Shown here in pieces: positions 52,380 through 63,988 of a stretch of DNA of 64,000 nt (position 1 is its first letter; each line of letters starts with the position of its first letter). The stretch is from JAGVSR01 sp033765145. GTDB taxonomy: Bacteria; Pseudomonadota; Alphaproteobacteria; Rhizobiales; Hyphomicrobiaceae. The stretch is taken from assembly GCA_033765145.1 (NCBI GenBank), contig JANRIH010000009.1, positions 186,001 to 250,000 on the forward strand, in the 5' to 3' direction. The notes under the pieces were generated by a model that worked only from the letters and a program-made list of their open reading frames with translations, had not been told where the DNA came from and ran no database searches. The translations under genes were made by a program, and so were the position numbers.

Positions 52380-53237
52380 ATGTCTTCTGCGTACCAGGCC
52401 CCACGCTCGCTCATGTCGTCGCTTTCGGGTTCCGAGTTGGCCAATTCTGGCCGCGGGGGAACCGGTGCTCTGGCGGCCGATCCATCGGCTTTCGATCGCG
52501 ACATCGCCTCGCTCTTCACTGAACTCAGAGCCTTTCTCGGTTGGCCGGCCGAGATGATCGCGAAGCAACTCGGCACCCATCTCAATGTCGTCCTGGCTCT
52601 CGAGCAGGGGCACATATCGCGCCTGCCGGACTGGCCCGAAACACAGCGGATCGTCATCGGATATGTCGCGCTGGTCGGCGTGCCCGCGGAGCCCGTTCTC
52701 AATAGACTGCGGCAGCGCCGCGGGCTCAATGGCCCGGGCGGGGGCGACATGCCGGCGTTTCTCGTCGCTGCCGCGGCGACCGGACAAATGCCTAAGCGGG
52801 GCGGTGCGCCGGGAACCGCCCACGAGGACACCGGTCCTGGAGCCATGACGCAGCTGGCGGGCCGCCTGTCGCGCCCGGTTCCCGATCATATGGCTGTTGC
52901 GCGGTCGATGTCGACGCAGGCCGTCCCGGCCAGCGGCCAGGCTGCTTCGGCGGAGCGGAGTGCGTTCGGTGTTTCAGCCATCGCCGACCAGGCCAAGCGC
53001 TTGCCGCTGAGGCTCGCGATCATGGTTGCCGGTGGGCTCGGACTTCTCGCGCTGACGGTCCCAACGGGCATGCTTCGGGCATCGGTCGATCATCTGCCCG
53101 GGCCGGTATCCGGCGTCATCCATTCGCTGGCAGACAGCTTCGGCATGACAATCACGGTGCGCGAGGGCCATCGGTGGATCGATGTCGCGAACCCGCGCAC
53201 CCGGCGCGCGGACAAATTGCCTCCGCAGCAGCGATAG
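52380..53237 (+). CDS. RodZ-like helix-turn-helix protein with one membrane helix
   Basis: A 285-residue protein. The N-terminal cytoplasmic part has an Xre/RodZ-type helix-turn-helix at about 42-95 (LRAFLGWPAEMIAKQLGTHLNVVLALEQG). A disordered, Ala/Gly/Pro-rich linker follows. One membrane helix lies at about 217-237 (LAIMVAGGLGLLALTVPTG). A short periplasmic tail ends in a basic stretch. This resembles the Hyphomicrobiales protein regularly found between ptsP and prfA. RodZ links MreB to the wall, but the typical RodZ C-terminal domain is missing, so the role is unclear. The start ATG 52380 follows GAGG; it is 144 bases after ptsP. Confidence 0.78.
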   Translation: MSSAYQAPRSLMSSLSGSELANSGRGGTGALAADPSAFDRDIASLFTELRAFLGWPAEMIAKQLGTHLNVVLALEQGHISRLPDWPETQRIVIGYVALVGVPAEPVLNRLRQRRGLNGPGGGDMPAFLVAAAATGQMPKRGGAPGTAHEDTGPGAMTQLAGRLSRPVPDHMAVARSMSTQAVPASGQAASAERSAFGVSAIADQAKRLPLRLAIMVAGGLGLLALTVPTGMLRASVDHLPGPVSGVIHSLADSFGMTITVREGHRWIDVANPRTRRADKLPPQQR

Positions 53238-53332
53238 TTCTATAAGCGCGGACCAAGACGCAGAAAGCGCGGCCGAGACGCCGCGTCGCTACTGTCGCTG
53301 TCCGCCCTCGAACGACCGAAACGCAAATCACC

Positions 53333-54415
53333 ATGACTGCATTGCCGGAGGAGAAGCTCGAAAAACTCGTCGAGCGCTGGGAGGCGATCCAAGCGGAACT
53401 CAACGTCGGCGCCTCGCCGGCGCTCTATCAGAAGTTGACGAAGGAATTTGCCGAACTCGATCCTGTCGTTGCGGCCATCAGGCGGCTTGCGGCCGTCCGG
53501 CGGGAAGCGCTCGATCTCGAGGCGCTGGTGTCGGACGCAAAGGCCGACAAGGAAATGTCCCTGCTCGCTCGGGCCGAACTCGAGGACCTCAAGCCGCGCA
53601 TCGCGGAGCAGGAGCAGGCGCTCAAAGTGTTGTTGCTGCCCAAGGACGCGGCCGACGAGCGCAGCGCCATCGTCGAAGTCCGCGCCGGGACCGGCGGCGA
53701 CGAGGCCGCTCTCTTCGCGGCGGATCTTTTTCGCATGTACCAGCGCTATGCCGATCTCATGGGCTGGTCAGTGGAGATCCTGTCGATGTCCGAGAACGAT
53801 CTCGGCGGCTACAAGGAGATCATCGCGTCATTCACGGGCCGCGGCGCGTTCTCGAAACTGAAGTTCGAGAGCGGCGTTCACCGCGTGCAACGCATTCCGG
53901 CGACCGAGAACCAGGGCCGCATTCATACGTCGGCCGCGACCGTCGCCGTTCTTCCCGAGGCCGAAGAGGTCGATATCGACATCCGGCCCGAGGACATCCG
54001 CTTCGATACGATGCGCGCGAGCGGCGCTGGCGGGCAGCACGTCAACAAGACGGATTCGGCCGTGCGCATCACCCATCTGCCGACCGGCATCATCGTCGTG
54101 TCGGCCGAGAAGTCGCAGCATCAGAACCGGCGGCTCGCGATGCAGGTCCTTCGCTCGCGGCTCTTCGAAATGGAGCGGGAAAAAGTGGACAGTGCGCGGA
54201 GCGAAGCGCGTAAATCGCAAGTCGGCTCGGGCGACCGCTCACAGCGGATCCGGACGTACAACTTCCCTCAGGGCCGCGTGACGGATCATCGGATCAATAT
54301 CACGCTGCACAACATCGAGCGCGTCATGGATGGTCCGGGGCTCGATGAAATCGTCAGTGCATTGACGACCGAGCACCAGGCGGAGCAGCTGGCGCTGCTC
54401 GAGCAGAATGGCTAG
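53333..54415 (+). CDS. prfA: Peptide chain release factor 1
   Basis: A 360-residue class I release factor that reads UAA and UAG. It has the GGQ loop RASGAGGQHVNKTDSAVRITH (Gly-Gly-Gln near residue 236). The PxT-type codon-recognition region IPATENQGRIHTSAATVAVLPE is that of RF1 rather than the SPF of RF2. The C-terminal GDRSQRIRTYNFPQGRVTDHRIN is fully typical. Its stop codon is TAG, overlapping the prmC start by eight bases, so the factor is made together with the enzyme that methylates its GGQ glutamine. Confidence 0.98.
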   Translation: MTALPEEKLEKLVERWEAIQAELNVGASPALYQKLTKEFAELDPVVAAIRRLAAVRREALDLEALVSDAKADKEMSLLARAELEDLKPRIAEQEQALKVLLLPKDAADERSAIVEVRAGTGGDEAALFAADLFRMYQRYADLMGWSVEILSMSENDLGGYKEIIASFTGRGAFSKLKFESGVHRVQRIPATENQGRIHTSAATVAVLPEAEEVDIDIRPEDIRFDTMRASGAGGQHVNKTDSAVRITHLPTGIIVVSAEKSQHQNRRLAMQVLRSRLFEMEREKVDSARSEARKSQVGSGDRSQRIRTYNFPQGRVTDHRINITLHNIERVMDGPGLDEIVSALTTEHQAEQLALLEQNG

Positions 54416-55325
54416 CGACAAGATTTCTGACCTCTTTCCAGACGCGACGGTGATCGGGGACGCGCGCCGCATCTTGGCGCGCCGGCTCTCCGACGCCGGC
54501 TTCGAAGACGCGGTCCGTGATGCACGGAGACTCGTCGAGATCGCGACGGGTCGCGGCGCTCTCGAAGCGGTCCGCGATGACCGGCGTCCGCTGACGGATC
54601 AGGAACGCGAGCGGCTCGGGGCAGCGCTTCAGCGGCGTCTCCGACGCGAGCCCGTGTCGCGGATCGCGGGGCAGCGCTCGTTCTATGGCCGGGACTTCGT
54701 CATTTCGCCCGCCGTTCTCGACCCTAGACCCGATACGGAAACGCTCGTCGAATGCGCACTCGCGTGCATTCGAGGCGGTCAGAATGCGAACGCCGCTGTC
54801 CGCGTTCTCGATATCGGCACGGGCAGCGGCTGCATTCTGTTGACACTGCTGGCGGAGTTGCCGGGCGCTGTGGGCGTCGGCATCGACGTGTCGCCGGAGG
54901 CGCTCGACGTGGCATCAAAGAACGCGACGCGCCATGGGCTCGCCGATCGGGTGACGTTTCGATCCGGTGACGTGCTGGTGTCCGACATCGCGGTGCTCGA
55001 AGTCGACCGCTTCGATCTCATCGTCTCCAACCCACCCTACATTCCGACGGCGGAGGTCGAGCATTTAGACGAGGACGTCAAAGGGTTCGACCCGCGCCTC
55101 GCGCTCGATGGCGGACCAGACGGGCTAGCCTTCTATCGGGCGATTGCTGCGGCACTCGCGCGGGCCGCTGGGCAGAGAATTGCGGTCTTAGAAGTCGGGG
55201 CTGGGCAAGCCGATGCCGTCCGATCACTGATGTTGGCGCAACTCGGTGAGCGCCTCGCCTGGTCGGATGTTCGGGTTGACCTTGGGGGGCATACTCGTTG
55301 TGTTGCCGTGGCGACACATTTCTAA
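54408..55325 (+). CDS. prmC: Release factor glutamine N5-methyltransferase
   Basis: A 305-residue SAM-dependent methyltransferase. It has an N-terminal helical domain (about 1-85) with PVSRIAGQRSFYGRDFVISPAVLDPRPDTE. The SAM loop is VLDIGTGSGCILLTLLAELPGA, and the catalytic NPPY motif is DLIVSNPPYIPTAEV. It methylates the Gln of the GGQ motif in RF1/RF2, which raises termination efficiency. The gene overlaps prfA by eight bases, as in many bacteria. The stop is at 55323-55325. Confidence 0.97.
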   Translation: MASDKISDLFPDATVIGDARRILARRLSDAGFEDAVRDARRLVEIATGRGALEAVRDDRRPLTDQERERLGAALQRRLRREPVSRIAGQRSFYGRDFVISPAVLDPRPDTETLVECALACIRGGQNANAAVRVLDIGTGSGCILLTLLAELPGAVGVGIDVSPEALDVASKNATRHGLADRVTFRSGDVLVSDIAVLEVDRFDLIVSNPPYIPTAEVEHLDEDVKGFDPRLALDGGPDGLAFYRAIAAALARAAGQRIAVLEVGAGQADAVRSLMLAQLGERLAWSDVRVDLGGHTRCVAVATHF

Positions 55326-55838
55326 CCCTGGCCCGAAAAACTGTTGGAAGTTGCCGGAAGTCGCGGTACTGTCGCCCTTGCAGGTGATTATGCGCTGAGC
55401 CGGTCCGAGGGTCGTTTCCTCCTAATCGGCGGTGCAGTCAGGTGAAACCATCCCGGACGGGCGAGCGGGATGGCGCGATCGACGGGAAGTGACCGACGAT
55501 CTTCACCGATATCCTTTTCCTGAACGAAATTCGGCGCTGGACGATCAACGTCACGAAACCAGGTCACCAAACTTGTTGCGGTGCACCGTTCGCCCAGCAG
55601 CTAGTCGGGATCACAGCTGGCCGGCATCGAGACCGGAGAAGTCAGATAGCTTTCGGATGGGAATTGCCAGTCGGGAACTGGCATGGATGCAACGGCTGGG
55701 CAGGAAATATTGCCGGATGCTCACCGGGTGGGGAAAACCGGCGGGCGCGCGTTGCGAACACGCGAATAGCGTCGTGATGCTTTCGAGCTGGCGCAGACAC
55801 CGAGCAAAGATCTTATCAGCAAGTCGAGAATGGAGCCC
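55326..55838. other. Gene-free spacer between prmC and the DUF4167 gene
   Basis: About 510 bases. An open frame at 55432-55842 has no protein-like composition or ribosome site and overlaps the next gene. The region probably contains the promoter for the DUF4167 gene. I see no terminator after prmC and no structured RNA that I can name. Confidence 0.55.
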
Positions 55839-56849
55839 ATGAGGCAGGGACAACAGAACCGCAGAGGCCGCGGGCGCAATAACAACAATAACAATAACCC
55901 GCGTAAGGGCCAGAACCCGCTGACGCGGAGCTTCGAAAGCAACGGACCCGACGTCAAGCTGCGCGGTACGCCAGCTCACATCGCCGAGAAATATATGTCG
56001 CTTGCGCGCGATGCGCTGTCCTCGGGCGATCCCGTTCTGGCCGAGAACTTTCTCCAGCACGCCGAACACTACAACCGCATCATTCTGGCCTATCGCGAGC
56101 AGCAGGTCGGGCAGGGTGGCGACCCGAATTACGGTGGCGGGTACAGCAACGGGCACGGTCAAGTCAGTCGTCTCGAGACCGGCATCGGCGGCGATTTCGA
56201 CGGTGGCGAGGACCTGGACGACCAGGGGCAGGGATCGTCGTCGTTCGAGGCCGGGTCCGCTCCCCGGTTCGAGGAACGTGGTCCGCGCCAGCAGTTCGAA
56301 GGCGGCGGCCAGCAGCGCCAGCACGCGGGCCAACACTCGGGTCAGGGCTCCTACCAGGGGCACCGCGAGCGGCATTTCCAGGATCAGCAGCCGCGGCCGC
56401 AGGGCCAGGGCGGCGACCGGTTCGAGCGTCGTGATCGCCAGGATCGTCCCGACCGGCAGGACCGCCAGGACAACCGCGGCGACCGGCCTGACAGGAACGA
56501 ACGGTTCGAGCGTCGGGATCGCATGGAGCGGCACGACCGTCAGCCGCGACAAGACCGGCCCGAAGGCCGCCAGGATCGTCCGATGGATCGACCAGAGCGC
56601 CCAGAACGGCCGGATAACCGTCTGGATCGTGCACCCATGGCTGCCGGGGATGCGCCGCGTCCCGAGAATGGGATGCCGCGCCGGCGGATGGACCGTCCGG
56701 CCACCGACCGTCTGCCGGATGATGCGAACGACCAGCCTGAATTCCTGCGGCGCTCCGTCCGTCGGCCACGCCGCGAGGAGGCCGAAGGTGAAGGCGGAGA
56801 CACGCCTGCGATGGCGGTGCCGGTGACGTCGGACGATAGCGGCGAGTAA
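55839..56849 (+). CDS. DUF4167 protein with long Arg/Asp/Gln-rich disordered tail
   Basis: A 336-residue basic protein. The N-terminal 85 residues are the conserved DUF4167 domain: an Arg/Asn-rich start (RGRGRNNNNNNNPRKGQ), NPLTRSFESNGPDVKLRGTPAHIAEKY, SLARDALSSGDPVLAENFLQHAEHYNRII. The remaining 250 residues are low-complexity. At about 180-270 they are dense in Arg, Asp, Gln and Pro, with repeats of the DRQDRPDRQ / FERRDR kind, and they end RRPRREEAEGE. This composition resembles RNA-binding, phase-separating tails. The family is restricted to alphaproteobacteria and has no established function that I know. The start was set at the second ATG, where family members begin (MRQGQQNRR). Confidence 0.88.
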   Translation: MRQGQQNRRGRGRNNNNNNNPRKGQNPLTRSFESNGPDVKLRGTPAHIAEKYMSLARDALSSGDPVLAENFLQHAEHYNRIILAYREQQVGQGGDPNYGGGYSNGHGQVSRLETGIGGDFDGGEDLDDQGQGSSSFEAGSAPRFEERGPRQQFEGGGQQRQHAGQHSGQGSYQGHRERHFQDQQPRPQGQGGDRFERRDRQDRPDRQDRQDNRGDRPDRNERFERRDRMERHDRQPRQDRPEGRQDRPMDRPERPERPDNRLDRAPMAAGDAPRPENGMPRRRMDRPATDRLPDDANDQPEFLRRSVRRPRREEAEGEGGDTPAMAVPVTSDDSGE

Positions 56850-56887
56850 GCTGCGCGGGCGATCGGGCAGCAGGTCAGTCCAATCGG

Positions 56888-57649
56888 TCAATCCGGAATG
56901 GCGACGCGACTCTCAGCGTCGATCTCGCCGCCTTTGATCACGATGGCATAGATGCCGAGATTGGCGTGTCCGCGGTGGCGTCTCAGCGCCGCCGGGATAT
57001 CGAGGCTGCGCGATCCGGTTGCCGGGTCGACGTTGGTTGCCGCGCAACGCTCCGTCGGCGCGATCACCTTGAGGACGCTCCGTCCGATCTGGAGTTCGCG
57101 GCCGACCCACGCTTCTTCGGACCAGGGTTTAGGCCCTGCCAAGACGATGTTCGCTCGAAAGCGCCCGGTCGCGATGCGGGTGCCGAGCGTGCGTTCCAAA
57201 TCGCGAACCGTTTCCACGTTGACGATGTGGACGGCGTCCTGACCTCGATCAGTGAAGGCGTGTCCGGCTGCACTGACGATCCGGGGTGGACCGCGAAGCT
57301 CATCGCGCATGAATTCGGCGAAGAACTGCGCGATGATGGCGCGTCCGGCGTTCGTCGACAGGGTGCCGCGAACGACGGGCCGTCCGGCACGGGAAATCGT
57401 GAGCATGTGGGTCGCGTCTTCGAAGGCCGTTTCGAGTTCGGCAAGGCGTGGATTGCGCATCAGCGTCAGAAACGCGGTCCGGTGGAGGCATTCGGGCGCG
57501 TAGGGTTTGAAACGGCCGGGGCCGTTCTCGATGGCGTACACGCGATCGAAAGCCAGTCCCTGGTTCGGCTCCAAGGTCGCGACCTCGAGCCGTTCGGCGG
57601 ATAGCCCCTTGACCGGGTAGCGGCAGATCGCCTCGACGCGCGCCGTCAT
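56888..57649 (-). CDS. MOSC-domain molybdenum cofactor sulfurase-like protein
   Basis: A 253-residue protein of the MOSC N-terminal barrel plus MOSC domain type. It starts ARVEAICRYPVKGLSAERLEVATL and continues PNQGLAFDRVYAIENG, typical of mARC/YcbX relatives. The MOSC core has FRANIVLAGPKPWSEEAWVGRELQIG and ERCAATNVDPATG, in which the Cys is the molybdenum ligand of active mARC-type enzymes. It could reduce N-hydroxylated compounds or handle sulfur on Moco. It has no electron partner domain attached. The ATG at 57649 starts the conserved part; upstream in-frame codons add an unlikely extension. It is divergent from clpB. Confidence 0.88.
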   Translation of the reverse strand: MTARVEAICRYPVKGLSAERLEVATLEPNQGLAFDRVYAIENGPGRFKPYAPECLHRTAFLTLMRNPRLAELETAFEDATHMLTISRAGRPVVRGTLSTNAGRAIIAQFFAEFMRDELRGPPRIVSAAGHAFTDRGQDAVHIVNVETVRDLERTLGTRIATGRFRANIVLAGPKPWSEEAWVGRELQIGRSVLKVIAPTERCAATNVDPATGSRSLDIPAALRRHRGHANLGIYAIVIKGGEIDAESRVAIPD

Positions 57650-57715
57650 CGAATGCCCGACCTTCTGACGACGTCCGTCAGGGTTTCCTGCGGCGGATCG
57701 GACCGTGAGCTGCCT

Positions 57716-57744
57716 CTTTTCATGGCTGGGACCGAACCCCATAT
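57716..57744 (+). promoter_or_regulatory. Candidate sigma-32 heat-shock promoter of clpB
   Basis: CCCCATAT (57737-57744) fits the sigma-32 -10 element. A weak CTTTTC (57716-57721) lies 15 bases upstream as a poor match to the CTTGAA -35. It is about 120 bases before the clpB ATG, consistent with heat-shock control of this chaperone. Confidence 0.4.
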
Positions 57745-57866
57745 CGATTGTGCACGTCAAGGCGGGCGCCTCCGGGGCCGCACGGACCGTGTATGATCAA
57801 GTCGCAGTCGAGGCTGCCGCACCACGCCGCTCGGGTGGGTCGGACGCGCTGGAAAGGACGCATGCC

Positions 57867-60464
<2,598 letters not shown>

Positions 60465-60490
60465 AGCCCTTCGCCCGAGGTGTTCGAAAC

Positions 60491-60528
60491 AAGAACGGCC
60501 CGCCAAAGTGCGGGCCGTTCTTCTTCTG
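60491..60528. terminator. Bidirectional rho-independent terminator after clpB
   Basis: Perfect 13-base stem AAGAACGGCCCGC (60491-60503) with GCGGGCCGTTCTT (60510-60522), a six-base loop, then TCTTCT. On the other strand it serves the convergent YHS-domain gene, which ends at 60541. Confidence 0.93.
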
Positions 60529-60540
60529 GCCACTGCGGTT

Positions 60541-61014
60541 CTACTTCCCGAGGACGCGGGGCCAATTCGCGTCCCCTTTGGCGACGTAGCCGGGAATGTC
60601 TTTCGCCCACTCCGCCTGAACGGACTTGTCGTAGTTCAGATAGAGTTTGCCATCGACGATTTTCCAGGCTTCGGGATCGCCTTTCGCCGTGTAGCCATTG
60701 GCGACTGCATAGGCGCAATATCCACCGTATTGAGGTGCATAGCGATCAGGATCGGCCTTGAAGGCCTGCCTGTTCGCCTCGCTTTGGAAGCGCCACGTCG
60801 CGCCGGAATGTTCGAGGGTGATAGCGGGGTCGCCCGCGATGGCGGAGCCTTTTTCGAAGTAGGCGACGGGATCGTAGCCGCCGACGGCGACGCCCTGGAC
60901 GAGGCCCGCGAAGATCGGGTCCTTTGCGGCGAACGACGATTTCGCGAGCCAAGCGATCGCCGATCCGGTGATCAGGATCGCAAGGATGATCAGAAGAATC
61001 CGTGATGTTTGCAT
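60541..61014 (-). CDS. Membrane-anchored YHS-domain protein
   Basis: A 157-residue protein with an N-terminal hydrophobic helix (about 5-23, ILLIILAILITGSAIAWLA), likely an anchor or signal. The rest is a YHS-like domain: GGYDPVAYFEKGSAIAGDPAI, ATWRFQSEANRQAFKADPDRYAPQYGGYCAYAVANG. It ends with KIVDGKLYLNYDKSVQAEW. YHS domains bind metal ions, often copper, or occur in transporters and oxidases. This stand-alone periplasmic type is common in proteobacteria, with no proven role. It converges with clpB on a shared terminator and lies about 170 bases from the M23 gene. Confidence 0.9.
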   Translation of the reverse strand: MQTSRILLIILAILITGSAIAWLAKSSFAAKDPIFAGLVQGVAVGGYDPVAYFEKGSAIAGDPAITLEHSGATWRFQSEANRQAFKADPDRYAPQYGGYCAYAVANGYTAKGDPEAWKIVDGKLYLNYDKSVQAEWAKDIPGYVAKGDANWPRVLGK

Positions 61015-61182
61015 TGCGCGTGTTCCGTCTGAAATTGTCGCATCGTTTTGCGTGAGGAGACTGCGCTGCTGCCAGACGCGTCGCTAATAGCAATTGGACA
61101 GCGAATTCATGCGTGCCGAGCATCTCGACCGGCATCGTCGGGTGTGCATCGCGTCAGGTCGCAGAACGCAGACCGTTCCGGG

Positions 61183-63219
61183 TCATTTGTTCGCGGTCAT
61201 CACGGCGGGCCGACGCATCAATTCGTCGATGCGCGAGCGCTCCTTTTGAAACTCGGCCAGCTCTTTTCCGGTGAGTTTGCGTTCGCGAGGAACCTGGATC
61301 GATAGAGGATCGACGAAGCGGGTGTTGACCAGCACCTCGTAATGCAGATGCGGGCCGGAGGAGAGGCCGGTCGAGCCGACGTAGCCGATGACCTGACCCT
61401 GTTTCACCTTCACGCCCGCGGCGACGCCGTTGGCGAGGCGCTGCATGTGGCCGTAGGCCGTCTGATACCCGTTGGCGTGCCGAATGCGGACATAGTTGCC
61501 GTAGGCGCTCTTGCGGCCGGCCTCCTCGATGACGCCATTGCCCGCAGCCAAGATGGGGGTGCCGGGGGGCGCGGCCCAATCGACGCCCGTATGCATTTTG
61601 CGGACGCCGAGCAGCGGATGATAGCGGACGCCGTAGCCGGAGGTCAGGCGCAGGTCTTCGCCGCGGATCGGTTTGCGCATGAGAAATTTGCGCGAGTTGT
61701 TGCCGTCGAGATCGTAGAAATCGACGGTGCCGTCCGGGGTTCGGAAGCGGTAGTACCGCGATTGCTCTCCGGCTGACGAGATCGCCGTGAACAGCAGTTC
61801 GCCAGGCGGGCCGTCGACGGCGCTCTCGTTCTTCAAGTCGAAGAAGTATTCGACCGTGTCGCTCGACCGGATGCGCCGGCGGAAGTCGGTTTCGTAGGCG
61901 TGCGTCTTCAAGATCTGCTGGATCGTTTCGGTCGGGACGCTTTCGATGACGCCGGCATGGTAGAGGGCGGCGTAGAGGCTCGACGATGTCCCGCGATCGC
62001 TGTCGACGCTTGCCAAGCGGAGCGCAGTGTCGTTTTCGGACGGCGTCGCGCTCGCGACAAACTCGCCGGCGGCACTGCGTCCGACGGTGACGATATGCTG
62101 TCCGCCTTCACCCAGAACGGTGAACCGCACCGGCTCGAGATCATTGGGATCGGTCAGCGACGGGACGACCGTGATCTCGACGTCCTGACCGGCCGCGAGC
62201 GCGCTTTCCTCGAAGATCGGCTTCGCGGATTCGAGCATTTCCGTCACGAGCCACGGTTCAGCGCCGGCCGCGGCGAGGATCTTCGACAGGGTGTCCTTGG
62301 GCCCCACCTTAACGGTGCGAACCTGGCGATCCTCGATGTCTTCGGCGGTGTGATCGGAATCGAGTGTCGATTTCGCGAGGATCGTGGAATTGGGACCGTC
62401 GTTCTCGGTGTTCTCCGTCGACGTGATCGGCTTGAGGTCGCCGGGCGCCACGAGCTGATCCTGCGGATTGCCGGCCGATCCCTCGGCCTGCTCCGCGGCC
62501 TCCGCGCGGGCGACGAGTTCATCGACTTCCGCGGCCTCGAGTTCCTGTCCGTCCTCTTCGGGAAGGAAACCGCCGAGCAGTTCGACGACGCGGACGTCGA
62601 CGTCGTTCCGCTGCGTGATGTTGCTGCCTTCTTCGCTCGATCCGACGGGATTGCTGTCGCCATAGAGCTTCAGCGGATTGAAAGGCGGGATCACATCGGC
62701 ATAGTTCGGCGGCACGGGCGCCAAGCGCGAAACGATGCGCACGTAGGGTTTGGCGTAGATGTACTCGCGGCCGTTGCGGCGCTGCTTCAGGGTTTCGTGG
62801 ATGATGTAGCGCGTCGACATCGCTCCCGAATTCATCGCGAGCTTGTCGGTCTTGGCGATCGCCCAGCGGAGACCGTCGTTGGGCCGCTGGGGCTCAGGCA
62901 TCGGGCGGAAGTTGTCAGGTCCGCCACCACTCAAGCGCGCCAAGGCCGGCATCAACCCGTCCGCTCCGTCGCGCGGGTCTGCGGACCCGTAGATGACGAC
63001 GATGATGGCGACGGCTCCGACCGCTGCCGCGAGGCATGTGCTCATCAGCCAGCGAAGCCGGCCGCTTCCACGCATGTCGGCATGATCGGTCGCGTAGACG
63101 TCGGCCCGAGCCCGCATCCCGCGCGAGCCGCGATAGAGGTGGGGGACGGGACGCGAGGGATCGTGCCGTCTCGCCTGGCGGCCGCGCGCTCGCATCGAAT
63201 GGACGTGGAGATTGTGCAC
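61183..63219 (-). CDS. M23-family peptidoglycan endopeptidase (membrane-anchored, LysM-like region)
   Basis: A 678-residue protein. A basic cytoplasmic start of about 58 residues precedes one membrane helix (about 60-78, CLAAAVGAVAIIVVIYGSA). The periplasmic part has a long acidic region and a LysM-like stretch near 300-350 (VRTVKVGPKDTLSKILAAAG). The C-terminal M23 domain covers about 525-640, with MHTGVDWAAPPGTPI (zinc His and Asp), AYGHMQRLANG and SSGPHLHYEVLVN. The zinc ligands are intact, so it should cut peptide cross-links in peptidoglycan, like MepM or DipM. The start is taken as GTG 63219 with AGGGGAA upstream; ATG 63195 is the alternative. It is divergent from the rRNA operon. Confidence 0.92.
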   Translation of the reverse strand: MHNLHVHSMRARGRQARRHDPSRPVPHLYRGSRGMRARADVYATDHADMRGSGRLRWLMSTCLAAAVGAVAIIVVIYGSADPRDGADGLMPALARLSGGGPDNFRPMPEPQRPNDGLRWAIAKTDKLAMNSGAMSTRYIIHETLKQRRNGREYIYAKPYVRIVSRLAPVPPNYADVIPPFNPLKLYGDSNPVGSSEEGSNITQRNDVDVRVVELLGGFLPEEDGQELEAAEVDELVARAEAAEQAEGSAGNPQDQLVAPGDLKPITSTENTENDGPNSTILAKSTLDSDHTAEDIEDRQVRTVKVGPKDTLSKILAAAGAEPWLVTEMLESAKPIFEESALAAGQDVEITVVPSLTDPNDLEPVRFTVLGEGGQHIVTVGRSAAGEFVASATPSENDTALRLASVDSDRGTSSSLYAALYHAGVIESVPTETIQQILKTHAYETDFRRRIRSSDTVEYFFDLKNESAVDGPPGELLFTAISSAGEQSRYYRFRTPDGTVDFYDLDGNNSRKFLMRKPIRGEDLRLTSGYGVRYHPLLGVRKMHTGVDWAAPPGTPILAAGNGVIEEAGRKSAYGNYVRIRHANGYQTAYGHMQRLANGVAAGVKVKQGQVIGYVGSTGLSSGPHLHYEVLVNTRFVDPLSIQVPRERKLTGKELAEFQKERSRIDELMRRPAVMTANK

Positions 63220-63586
63220 GCGCCCGAAGTTCCCCTCTCGACAGGACGCCGATGACCCACCCAGGGTGCCGTTTCCGGCGCTTTGGAGTCAGAGTCGGTG
63301 CCAGGCCCCTTTCCGTCAATGGTTCGGCTCGATTACTCCGGCCAATTTATGGCGTGGGAACGACGGCGCGCGCGGCCGGAGAGGGTGCCGACCGCGCGAT
63401 CTGCGATCAGGTCGGGCGCCGGGATCAGGATGGGCATGTGCCACCTTCCGACGGTTGAACGTCCCGTGCGCGCTTGGGCGAACCTCGGCGTTTGCAGCGC
63501 ACCCACCGCACCGCAGTAAAAATGCTCACGAATTCAGTTGGTTGCTGAGTTTCTGCTGAGCGTCCCAAAAAAACTTGAGATCGGTG

Positions 63587-63615
63587 TTGACAGGGCCCGA
63601 GGATTTCTATTAATT
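63587..63615 (+). promoter_or_regulatory. Candidate rrn promoter
   Basis: TTGACA (63587-63592), then 17 bases, then TTAATT (63610-63615); ATTAAT with 16-base spacing is also possible. A perfect -35 in front of an rRNA leader suggests a strong housekeeping-sigma promoter. Confidence 0.7.
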
Positions 63616-63725
63616 GGTTCCTTGTCGGGGCACGATGGTGCTTCGCCGCCCACGACGGGCATTGCTCTTCTTGAAACCTCGGTTCCTGGCCGGGTCCACC
63701 CCGGAAGGGAATTTGTTGTCTCAAA

Positions 63726-63746
63726 AGCCGATCCACCGGATCGGCT
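63726..63746 (+). other. Perfect hairpin in the rrn leader
   Basis: AGCCGATCC (63726-63734) and GGATCGGCT (63738-63746) form a 9-base stem with loop ACC. There is no T run after it, so it is a leader structure, not a terminator. Confidence 0.75.
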
Positions 63747-63764
63747 CGAGTAACTGTCGTCGGC

Positions 63765-63779
63765 GCTGTTCTTTGACAA
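63765..63779 (+). promoter_or_regulatory. boxA-like antitermination element
   Basis: GCTGTTCTTTGACAA closely resembles the boxA consensus TGCTCTTTAACA, bound by NusB/NusE as RNA. It lies about 220 bases before the 16S start, as expected for an rrn antitermination leader. Confidence 0.7.
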
Positions 63780-63951
63780 TTGAATTCGGAAGAAAGGGAA
63801 ACGCAGGCGGCGGAGTCCTGGCGAGGCCGTGGCATCGAAAGATCCACGACCTACATGAACTCTGGCGATATCTGCGTTTCAGCCATCACCATGGCGCGCT
63901 TCAGCAATGGAGCCGCGCCAAGTGTGAAGGTGCCCGTTACGCAGTAATATC

Positions 63952-63969
63952 CTTGGAGATACCTCCAAG
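63952..63969 (+). other. Small stem just upstream of 16S rRNA
   Basis: CTTGGAG (63952-63958) pairs with CTCCAAG (63963-63969) around a four-base loop. It sits 20 bases before the 16S start and is probably part of the precursor processing region. Confidence 0.55.
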
Positions 63970-63988
63970 CCGACCAGAATCCAACTTT

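Larger units (their letters stand above)
63220..63988 (+). other. Upstream and leader region of a ribosomal RNA operon
   Basis: About 770 gene-free bases between the M23 gene and the 16S start. In order it holds a consensus-like promoter near 63587, a strong hairpin at 63726, a boxA-like element at 63765 and a small stem at 63952. The first 300 bases show nothing beyond what may be M23 promoter sequence. The region becomes clearly less GC-rich from about 63530. Confidence 0.8.

Noticed and set aside
55432..55842. 136-codon open frame between prmC and the DUF4167 gene
   Set aside because: No ribosome site, no recognisable domain, and it overlaps the next gene's start.
56400..56640. Repetitive DNA in the DUF4167 gene considered as a CRISPR or satellite repeat
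   Set aside because: The repeats are irregular, in frame and explained by the Asp/Arg/Gln-rich protein tail.
57705..57866. N-terminal extension of ClpB
   Set aside because: ClpB proteins begin with MNxDRYTxKAxG-like residues, which start at ATG 57867; the extension covers the promoter region.
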